64,000 nucleotides of DNA from Fulvia fulva (Eukaryota; Ascomycota; Dothideomycetes; Mycosphaerellales; Mycosphaerellaceae). Location: contig NC_063019.1 in NCBI RefSeq assembly GCF_020509005.1, positions 992,001 through 1,056,000 on the forward strand. The letters are read 5' to 3'. The translations under genes were made by a program, and so were the position numbers. Under the pieces are notes generated by a model. It was not told the origin of the DNA. It worked only from the letters and a program-made list of their open reading frames with translations, and did no database searches. How positions within the stretch are numbered: position 1 is the stretch's first letter; the number at the start of each line of letters is the position of its first letter. This document shows positions 55,318 through 64,000 of the stretch, piece by piece.

Positions 55318-56503
55318 ATGGAGAACGAGACTAGGTTTATAAGAAAGAGAGTAGCACCTATTCTAATAAGAGAGAACCACGAAACATAGTTCAAGCTAAT
55401 AAGAATACACCTAGTATTAAAGCAGGTTGACTAGGTCCTCGAAGACATTATTACGGACATTCCTACTATAACCCTATCTATAGTGACACCCTCTATATTA
55501 TCGGAGTCATCCCTTCCTTTAGATTAAGCGATAAGGAAGGCATCGTACAGACGGCATAATGTAACGGCCCTATATAAGATGTACATCTGTCTGTCAATAG
55601 ATAACTAAGAGATAATATACGAGATCCGGTATACGAAGGAGTTATAGGAATAGGCTAAAGCTAAATATAAGAGAAGACTTCTCGCTACTAGAAGAAGTTT
55701 GCTTTAGCAATATAACAATTTCGTGATAATAGAGGACTAGTTAAAAGATAACGCCTAGTAGGAGCTTAGCTTAATTATAAGGAGGGCTGTTTTAATCTCG
55801 CCTTAGTTCTAAGACATTAAGACTAAGGACAGAAAGATCTAGTAACTCTTAGTAGCTCTACTAGACTCATTTGGCTCAATTCGCGATGCAATTGATACCT
55901 AGGTGAATCTCTTACTATAAGACATTCTTATAATCCTTAGGGAGAAGCAAGAATCAATGATTTATTAAGGGATAGCTATATTCGCTAAGAAGGGTTTCTA
56001 GGGCAAGCTTACGTACTATCTCTATAATAGTAACTATCTTATAGCAAGTGCCTACACCTTTCTATAGCTTAGTAGGCTGTTAGGAACAAGGACAAACTAG
56101 CTATAGTTACCTACCCTACTAAGAGATAACCGTTACCACCTCGTAGGAGGTCATTATTACTAAACCTTCGTAATGTCCTTAAGGTGATAACAGACCTTAT
56201 AAAGTAGACAAAGGAGAGCCGTAAGCTAAAGGCCTCCTCTAGTAAGAAGCCTATAAGGGCCTATACGACCTAGGAAGACGTATTAGACTCTAAGATACTA
56301 TTAGAAGATAATAATGTTAATGAGGTTGCCTATTCTACTATAGAAGCTAAAGGTAAGTACCCCTCGTCTAAGTAGTTACTTAACTCTTATACATCACTAT
56401 ATATGACTAACTAAGATTTACTATTTAGGACACTAAAGCCTCTTTAAAAGAGGAAGTAGATCAAGGTTAGGGGTGGCTATCTATAAGCTATATATATAGG
56501 AAG
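55318..56503 (+). pseudogene. copia A2 Gag remnant, start codon kept
   Basis: ATG at 55318 after an A run, reading M-E-N-E-T-R-F-I-R-K-R-V-A-P, then TAG at a Trp position near 55390 and more after it. The capsid-like part follows, with L-L-V-A-L-L-D-S-F-G near 55845 and the knuckle near 56005-56060 reading Y-Y-L-Y-N-S-N-Y (ligands as Tyr). It ends at the L3 insertion; the frame resumes at 61652 with the protease/integrase region. Confidence 0.83.
56488..56503. repeat. L3 left target-site duplication
   Basis: CTATATATATAGGAAG (16 bp), repeated at 61636-61651. Confidence 0.92.
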
Positions 56504-56609
56504 GAGTATATACTCCAATTGACAAGTTAGACTAAGCTATCGACGAGGACTATTTAATCGACAGCCCTTATTAAGACGAGCAATCTACTTAAGTAGTAGC
56601 GACCCGCCT

Positions 56610-58060
56610 ACGCTAGCGGCGGCGTAATCGTAGTACAAAAAACCCTAAAACTAAGGTCCCTTTCCCCTAAAGGCAGACCCTAGAATTACGGAGTTACGGA
56701 GGACAACTGCCTAATTAGGAACCGCGACCCCGAATAGTAGCGAAGGATAGTAACTAACGAGAGCTATAGCCTTACGAACATTCTATACTAAGAGTTAAAC
56801 CGGGGAACAAACTAAGAAAAAACCTAGGACACAAGCCAAGGCCTACTATATAGAAAGTAGAGGCTAACGACAAACAATATAGCGTAGACGACCCTATATA
56901 CGGAGGCGGAGAACTTACTAGGGGATAACAAACACCTAGCCCGGGTATATAAGAATACTATAGTATAGCTACTAGGAGCGCTAAAAGCGCTATTATACCA
57001 AATCCCGAAGACAATCTAATAAGCAATATAGAAGGCAGCCTAGAGACTAACTATATAGGTAATAGTAGTAGTAGGTAAGAATTAACCCCCTCCGAAGACA
57101 AGTAAGGCGGTACGCCTATACATTACTAATCCGGCGGAGAAATAAGAAATCGTAGCCCTAATAAGCAAGGAGATTATCGATAGAATCGGCTAAAAGGAGG
57201 TAGTTAGGGCGAGGGTAGAGGCAATAGGCGTAGTAAGACTCTTTACCGTATAAGAGTCTAATAGACGAAAGCTAGAGACCTATAAGGAGTAGACTACTAA
57301 AGTCGCGAAGTCGGTACGAGTCTCCTACTAATAGTATACCGTCATCGCCTACAGGGTCCCTAGGACATTTACGGTTAAAGACCTTCCCTACCTCTAAGTA
57401 TAGAACTAGAACACCTCCCTAGGAGTACGACTAACGAAGGCGGCATAGCTATATAAGATAGTAGACCGAGAGAAGACGTATTTATCACTTATTATCTAGG
57501 TAGAGATAGCAGAACGAGCTAACTAGATACTAGATAATAGGCTATTCTAGAACTACGAGAGAATAGATACGGAGATCTATTAGAGTAGCTATAGGGTACT
57601 ATAGTGCTTCTAATACTAACAGTACGGTTATATAGCCCTAAAATACGGGGAGAAGACTATAAGGTGTCCTTACTACGTAGGCCTATACTAGGGAAGGGAA
57701 TGCCTAAAAAAGGAGAGTAGGTACGTATACTACGGTAGAAGGCACCTAGCGTATTTAAGCTAATACCTAGCTAGAATAGTAGTATAAGAACGAGCGAGAC
57801 AAGTAAGGATCTCTATACTAGCTAGGTACCCCTAACGATAGTAGGAGGGACCTACCGTATATAAGGGCTTCGAGCCGAGCAAAAGGAAGAGGGTAGAAGA
57901 GACGAATAAGGGAACCTAACCGTAAACGTATCTACCTCCCGGTAGGCCTCGACACCTTAACCGGGCCGCTAACGAACTAGGCCAAATACGAATCTTTAGG
58001 GCGCCCTAGCGGCCCTAGGGCTAGCCGGATAGCGAGATATAGGCTTAGGAGACATAGTAG
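56610..58060 (+). pseudogene. LINE L3 ORF1 remnant (gag-like)
   Basis: Charged N-terminal and middle part (56750-57560), then three knuckle-like clusters at 57605-57770: C-F-x-Y with Q-Y-G-Y, then R-C-P-Y-Y with G-R-E-C, then Y-V-Y-Y-G-R-R-H. A Pro/Arg-rich tail runs to about 58000. Start and end are not certain because of TAG and TAA. The arrangement matches L1 ORF1. Confidence 0.72.
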
Positions 58061-58089
58061 GTTAGTACGGAAATAGACCTTACGGATAA

Positions 58090-61000
58090 CGAATAATACT
58101 ATACGAGGACATTACTATCGTATAGTATAACGTAAACAAAAGTAGGGACAAGGTCTAGCGCTACTTTCTATAAGAGCTAGACCCGCTACGGTACTACGTT
58201 ATTACGGTATAGGAACTATAGATCAACCCCTACGTAGGACTCTAAGCTACTTATAATGACCGGAGATACTATACCGTAATCGCGGGCTAAAGAGGCGTTA
58301 TCCCGAGGACATATATATACGTAAGTAAGACTATAGACCTTAAGTCGTAGAAGGTTATACTACTATAGTAGGGTAACCTAGGAGACATAACATCAATCTA
58401 GATCGACACGACATAAGGCTCTATCTAGATCTATAACGTTTATAACCCGCTACCGCGGGGTCGGACGAGTAGGGAACTAGGAACCCTCGCCTACCTAGAG
58501 CAGACTCTAAGCTAAGACATAAAGTAAGTACTCCTCGGCGATTTCAACCTCTACTACCTATAGTAGGGACTCGAATTCACTCCCCCGTACGCGTTTCTAG
58601 GGGGAAAGCTACTAGACATAACCGTACGCTACGGAATGGCCTTAGTAATACTAAAGGGAATAGAGACGTAGAAGGCCCGTACTAGTATAAGCACGATCGA
58701 CCTATACTTTCTATTACGAGAACTTAAAGAGAGACTAGTCTAATGCCGACCGAACTACGCGCTAGAAGCCTCCTTAGACTATATCCCTATCTAAACGACG
58801 CTAGGGGTGAAGGCGATAGAGGAGCTAGTAAACGAACTACGCCGTAACTAGAAGAAGGTACGCTAGGACAATATAAGAGGCTTCCTAATAGCGAACCTAC
58901 TATAGTATAGAGAACTCGAGACGACAGCTTAGCTAGATCAAGTAGCGGAACAGATTACCTCGGTTATATAGCAAGTAGCGGAACAATATACGCCGTTACT
59001 CCGGCCCTTAACGTAGTAGAAGGCCTTCTAGACCCCTAAATACTCTATAAAGGTAAGGGAGGCTAGAAGGGCAAGGCGATAGTAGACGAAGGAGCACACC
59101 TAAGAGACGTAGGAGCAATACTGTCGCGCGACATAAGAGAAGAAGGCATAGATAAGACGCGATAAGCTATAGGACTAGAGAGCGACGATCGGGCTCGTTA
59201 TAGAAAACCCGGAACAGATATAGAGACTTACTAAATAGGCACGACTACCTAAAGAGCAACGAACCCCTCACTTCCCCCTAATCGTAGACCGCGAAGGGAT
59301 TGCCTAGGCTACGCCCCGGGGCAAGGCAAAAGTATTAGCCGACTATTTCTTTTCGACGTAAGTAGAGGTAGACCTTACGGACATCGACCCGAGTATATAC
59401 CCGGAACCCCTAGATATAGATTAGGCGGTTAGCTCTAATATAGTAATAAGAGTTATAAGTAAGCTAAAAGGACGAAAAGCCCTAGGCCTAGATAGGATAC
59501 TAAATATACTACTAAAAGAGTATAGAGAAGAGATCGCGCCGAGCCTTACAAACCTATTTACCGCGTACCTACGGCTAGGGTATCACCCGAAGCCGTATAG
59601 AGAGTCTATAATAGAAGTGCTACGTAAGCTATAGAAGGAGGACTATACTCAGCCCAAGTCGTATAGACTAATCGTACTTCTAAACACGATAGGGAAGGTC
59701 CTAGAAAAGATAGTAGCCTAGAGACTTACGTAGCTAGCCGAGGACAACTACGTACTCCTAGTAACATAGATAGGGGGAAGAAGCTAGCGATCGACACTAA
59801 TAGTAATAGAGCTAATTACGGAGCAAATTCAGACCCTCTAGTACTACGGTAGAAACCGAGCGGCGTCCTTACTATCCCTCGACATCGTAGGAGCCTTCGA
59901 CAACGTCTTATACTAAAGGCTAATACATATCCTATAGTAGAAAGGCATCCCCTAGTAGGTAACGACGTTCGTCTACTCCTTTCTCTAGGAACGGACGACA
60001 TACCTAGTCCTAGGAAGGTACACGTCCGACCCGGTAAAGGTAGAGGCTAGAATACCTTAGAGATCTACTCTCTCCCCTATCCTATTTCTAATATTTATGT
60101 CTGATCTAATCCCCCTACTCACCTCTCCGTAAACCTTAGTATCGGGGTTCGTAGACGACATAAACATCCTAGCCTAGTTAGACTCGATAGAAGAGAACTG
60201 TCGCCTCCTTAAAGATAGGCACAAGAAATGCGAGGAGTAGGCAAAGAAGTATAGTGTCCGGTTCGCCCCTAAAAAGTACTAACTTATACACTTTAGTAAA
60301 GCGAGAACATACTATAATATAAAGGCGGCGGTAAGAATCTAAGGCTACGAGACTAAGCTATTAGCGGAGCTACGAGTACTAGGGATCTAGCTCGACCCGA
60401 AGCTAAGCTAGAATGTATAGATTAAGAAAGCCTAGAGTCGAGCGCAAGTTAATAAAGCCTCGATAAAGAGGCTAACGGTATCGATATAGGTAGTAATATT
60501 CGATAAGGTAAGAATAATATATAAGGCGATCGTTAGACTAGCTATATAATACGGGGTACAGATTTAGGGAACAGGAGGCGTAGGCAAGCCGATCGCGAAA
60601 CGGATAGAGTAACCCCTAAATAGGACATAGGTAGGCAACCTACGTAGGGTACTAGGCGTATATAAGACAACGTTAATAAGTACGGTAGAAATAGAGATAG
60701 GAACACTACTAATCGGCTAGTATATCCGGGGAATGAGAATTCAATACGCGGTAAAGACGACAGGTTACCTAGTATAAACTACGATCTAGGAGGCAAAGAA
60801 TAAGATAGAAAGCCGCTACCGGAGAGAGGCCGGACATAGGACAAGCTAAAAAGAGGATGACCTTACTACCTTTACGGCCGTATAGATAAGTACCGAATAG
60901 CTAGTACGAAAAGAGGAGGAGCGTAGGACTCGCTAGGCCGGCGGGAGCAAGGCTAAGACCTAAAGCCTAGCGGAATCGATAGCGAGCTACCTATAGGAGT

Positions 61001-61500
61001 AGGACTAGAAAAGGAAGCCCCCTAAGACAATAGGCCCGATAGCGCTCCGAGCCTTCTAGAGACACAATTACTAGCTATATAGGGACCTAATAAGGGCCGA
61101 AGCAAGCATAGCGATCCAAATTAGGTCCGAACATATTAGATTAAGGGCCTACCTATTTAGGAGACGCGTACTAGATATCTATAGCCTAGCCTACTAGTGT
61201 AGCTACCTATCGTAAAACCTAGAACATATACTACTACGATGCCCGTAGTAGGCGAGAGGTAGGGGAAATTAGAGGCACTAAGCGGGAAGGAGAGACTGTA
61301 AGTCAATTATTAGGGACAAAGGCAATATTCGCCGAATCTCTCGGTAGATACTATAGTAGGGATACCTCTAGTAGTTTAGCCTTACTAGCGAGACGGAGGA
61401 GTAGATAGATAAGAGGCGGAAGCTAGGGGGGTTATAGATAGGGTAGTTATTAGGGCAGGCCTATAATACTAGCGTACCCCTAATAAGGGAAATTTAAGAC
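58090..61500 (+). pseudogene. LINE L3 ORF2 remnant (endonuclease-RT)
   Basis: Endonuclease: Y-N-V-N near 58125, V-Q-E-L near 58205, L-L-G-D-F-N-L near 58530, S-x-I-D-L near 58690, and L-D-Y near 58775 where S-D-H is usual. RT: A-L-G-L-D-R-I near 59480, Y-H-P near 59580, L-S-L-D-I-V-G-A-F-D-N-V near 59873-59908, L-S-P-I-L-F-L-I-F near 60070-60100, and the catalytic F-V-D-D intact at 60148-60159. C-terminal zinc-like region near 61180-61250 (E-H and C-P kept). An open frame on the opposite strand (59816-60001) is antisense only. Confidence 0.86.
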
Positions 61501-61635
61501 GATAACTAGGAGGAAAAGATAGGCGGGAAGGAGGAGGGGTTCTTACTAATACGGTTTCCCCTCTATATATACGAAAACAAGATAGTATAGCTATATAGGC
61601 CAAAGGGCACTATAACAGCTTAATGAAATATCTAT

Positions 61636-61651
61636 CTATATATATAGGAAG
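61636..61651. repeat. L3 right target-site duplication
   Basis: Exact copy of 56488-56503. Confidence 0.92.
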
Positions 61652-62650
61652 TGTAGTAATAGGTAGTCCTTCTAGAAAGCAAATTGTCTTAGAAAATGTC
61701 CTATTTGTTCCTAGCCTTAGAGTTAGTCTTGTTTCGTAGAATCAGTTTAGCTAACAGTTTGCTATCTAACTACCTAGTTTCACCCTAAAATCCTTGTCTA
61801 GTAAACCCGTTGTCTAGACTAAACTTTGAGGAGGAGTACCGTTTATCTACTCGATCTCGGAAATTCTTGAGCTATAGTATACTAGTATACTCTCTTAAGA
61901 ACGTAACGGCACCGCTATAGCTAATACTAAGTCCGAAGATTAGTAGGAGCTATAGTATAGAAGATATACACACCTTAGCAAGGGACTACTAAGAAACCTA
62001 TATAGAGTTACTAATAAGAAAGATCCTATTTCTGTTCCTTCTAAACACTAGAATTGTAAGGTCTGCTCCCTTATAAACATAAGGAGGTTCAAAGGACCTA
62101 CTATAGAGAGGAAAGGGGAGAGGCTGGCCCTCATCTCTATTAATATCTATAGGCCTTTTTAGGGCGTAGTCTCTAGGCTAGGATATAAATATTGGCTTGA
62201 GATTATAGACAACTTCTCTAGGAAGAAGTGGGTAATCCCTTTAAAGGCTAGGAGCGACGCTCCTATAGCCCTACGGGATTAGAAGGTCTAGGCAGAACGG
62301 TAGTTAAGGTACTTTCTATCTACGACCCGTAGTAATAGTATAAAGGAAATTCTCGCCTTACTAAAAGAGTAGGAGAAGGAGTTTAGCACTTAGATAGACA
62401 TAACTGATGCCTATAACTCTCTTTAGAATAGACCTATAGAAAGGTTAATTCAAGCCTCTAAGAATATAGTCCGGGCTATGCTTAAAGACTCTAGTATACT
62501 AGTTAAGTTCTAGCTAGAAGCTTTATAAGTACAGACTATAATCAGAAACAGACTGCCTAATAGTCCGATCATTAATAGTATTGCTCTTTTACTAGAAGAA
62601 GCCTTTACTAGCCAAGTACTGTCAGTCGACTATTTCCGCGTCTAGGGATA
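61652..62650 (+). pseudogene. copia A2 protease end and integrase remnant
   Basis: Continues gag-pol after L3: Q-I-V-L-E-N-V-L-F-V-P near 61680 (the copia protease C-terminal block), the integrase zinc region near 61930-62080, and the DDE core I-S-I-N-I near 62137. I-I-D-N-F-S-R-K-K-W-V-I-P-L-K follows near 62203-62247, D-A-Y-N-S-L near 62406 and R-A-M-L-K-D near 62473. TAG at several Gln and Trp sites. Confidence 0.85.
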
Positions 62651-63380
62651 TAAAGCTATAGTCTATATAGACCTAACAGCCTAACCTTAAGGCTTAAGGA
62701 GAGACAAGTTAATAAACCGAGGAAAAGAAGCCGTGTTTATAGGCTACTCAGAAAACACTACAAAACAATAGCTGTTCTAGGATCCCGACATAAAAGCTAT
62801 AAAAGCGTATAGTCACGTCGACTAGTTTAAGAATAAGAAGGGGGGAGATATAGATCTTAGTATTACCTTCACTAACTAGCCGAGTCGAGCGCTATAGCGT
62901 AATCCTATTAGGAGGAAGCCCTTTAGGGCGAAATTTTCCGATAGGGGATTATTAGAAACACCGTTACGAAAGCTAGGAGAAAATATTAAGGCGGTTTTAA
63001 CACTGTCGAAGGCTAATAACGGTGGATCTATATAGAACCTACCCGAGTCATTAACACTATAGTAACCGCTGTCTATATAACTTCCCCCTCCCCTAAAGGA
63101 CATTAGGGAATACTAGAAGTTTAGAGATTAGGGTACTCTAATAAAAGAAAAAGAAGATGTCGTTTAGTTCGACCTATCTAAACACCTAGCGCCACCTTAG
63201 GTTGTAGGTAACAAGAGGTCAAGGGGGGACGGAGATGATAACTCTAAAGAGTATAAGGCTAAACACTATAAGGCTCTTATCGCCTAGATGTTCTATCTAG
63301 ACCCTATAATAAGCTAGGTAGAGGAGATTCTAAAGGACGTAGAAGAACATACATTTGCTACTATTAGGCAGGCCATAGCC
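62650..63380 (+). other. copia A2 integrase-RT linker
   Basis: Poorly conserved polyprotein linker. A 75-aa open frame on the minus strand (62876-63103) equals one on the plus strand in A1 (9542-9769); both are antisense to the element. Confidence 0.7.
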
Positions 63381-64000
63381 TATCAGTAGGAAGTACTAAT
63401 CCTAAAGTCCTATAAGGTAGCCGTAGGAGACCCCGAATAGAGACATATATAGAGAGAGGCAATCGAGAACGAACTTATTGCCTTAGTAAGCAACAATACC
63501 TAGGAAGCAGTTGTACCGCTAAAGGGTACGAATCTAATTACTTCTAGGTGGGTCTTTGATATAAAAAGAATAATTAGTAGAGCTATTAAGAAGTTCAAGG
63601 CAAGACTAGTTATAAGAGGGTTTTTATAGAAATATAGGGTTGACTTCGAAGAGACCTTTATACCTATTGTTAGACATAATACTCTCCGAGTATTTATAGT
63701 AGTAGTGTATAAGAGAGATCTCGAGATGTACCTAGTAGATGTGAATAATGCTTTTACCTAAAGTAGCCTCCTTAAAGACATCTATATAATCCCACCTCTA
63801 GGAGTTGAAGCACCTCTAAATATAGTATTTAAGGTCCTACGAAGCCTTTATAGGCTTAAGCAAGCAGCTAGAGACTGGAACAAGCTCTATATTACGAAGC
63901 TAGAGAAGATTAGATTTACCTAGTCCTAGGTAGATCTATGCCTACTTATCTATACGGATAGAGACCTTATAGTCCTTACCTATATAGATGACATACCTAT
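63380..64000 (+). pseudogene. copia A2 reverse transcriptase remnant, cut by window end
   Basis: W-V-F-D-I-K-R near 63550, F-K-A-R-L-V-I-R-G-F near 63594, V-D-V-N-N-A-F near 63737, L-Y-R-L-K-Q-A-A-R-D-W near 63850, and the catalytic Y-I-D-D intact at 63981-63992. Fewer TAG codons than in B2: Trp is kept at several sites (W-V-F, R-D-W). The rest of RT, RNase H and the 3' LTR lie beyond the window. Confidence 0.9.

Larger units (their letters stand above)
56504..61635 (+). mobile_element. LINE L3, second Tad-like family, full length
   Basis: 5,132 bp with a 16-bp target duplication. Same two-ORF plan as L1 (knuckle ORF1, endonuclease-RT ORF2) but the sequence is clearly different, so a separate family. 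It ends in a short TATCTAT tail. Strongly RIP-mutated, unlike L1. It splits A2. Confidence 0.92.
54550..64000 (+). mobile_element. Ty1/copia element A2, runs past the window end
   Basis: Plus-strand relative of A1: 5' LTR, primer-binding site, leader, gag, LINE L3 insertion, then integrase and RT to the window edge. Left flank TAGTA (54545-54549) in C2, so A2 is younger than C2. It is less RIP-mutated than A1 in the leader and gag start. Confidence 0.93.

Noticed and set aside
59816..60001. 61-aa minus-strand frame in L3
   Set aside because: Antisense to the RT palm of ORF2, Arg/Ser-rich, no homology recognised.
1..64000. A recoded genetic code in which TAG means Gln or Trp
   Set aside because: TAG falls at both Gln and Trp positions, and Cys and His become Tyr in the same copies. 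Start codons also change to ATA. All follow from CpA-to-TpA mutation; recoding would not explain the Tyr changes.
1..64000. CRISPR arrays, tRNA or rRNA genes, host protein genes, a secondary-metabolite cluster
   Set aside because: None seen. The repeats present are LTRs, target duplications and short tails; every recognisable protein motif belongs to retrotransposons.

Overview
The window is a transposon graveyard from a filamentous fungus, most likely a Pezizomycotina ascomycete. I see no host gene, tRNA or rRNA. Nearly every base belongs to LTR retrotransposons (Ty1/copia and chromodomain-bearing Ty3/gypsy) or Tad-like LINEs, inserted into one another. In most segments CpA and TpG are strongly depleted, TpA is in excess and CpG is kept. 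Reading frames are broken mostly by TAG (from Gln or Trp codons), and Cys and His codons have often become Tyr. That is the signature of repeat-induced point mutation (RIP), a fungal process acting on duplicated DNA. No protein here can be full length.

Naming used below: copia families A, B and C; gypsy elements G1 to G4; LINEs L1, L2 and L4 (one family) and L3 (another). Layout: B1 (minus strand) occupies 1-1930 and resumes at 34391-35158. Between lie A1 (minus, 6934-12854, with L1 inserted 14 bp inside its LTR edge at 1946-6932 and an unmutated solo gypsy LTR at 7187-7629) and a five-level nest: G3 (minus, 12855-14995 and 33982-34390) holds G2 (14996-33981), which holds L2 (21028-33229), which holds G1 (21205-28440). 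G4 (minus, 35159-36952) is inserted in B1. B2 (36953-49695) follows and contains a solo C LTR, an inverted 2.76-kb B segment carrying the truncated LINE L4, and the full-length element C1 (40920-46524). A 326-bp orphan segment leads to the rearranged element C2 (50022-54549), which is cut by A2 (54550 to beyond the window end). A2 carries L3 at 56504-61635.

Most borders are fixed by target-site duplications (TSDs) read directly: GGGGA (G2), CTATA (G1), ACATA (solo LTR), 11-17 bp for the four LINEs, and two C-element TSDs that have exchanged partners, which shows that an inversion occurred between inverted LTRs. Copia families A, B and C share the primer-binding site GGTTATAAGCCCGGG, which resembles the initiator-tRNA anticodon arm (half-tRNA priming). 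G1, G2 and G4 share a G-run plus TAG immediately before the 3' LTR.

The degree of RIP differs: G1, G2, L2 and B are heavily mutated, C and A2 moderately, L1 lightly, and the 443-bp solo LTR not visibly at all. I found no novel gene system. The interest lies in the insertion chronology, the LTR-mediated rearrangements and the uneven RIP record.
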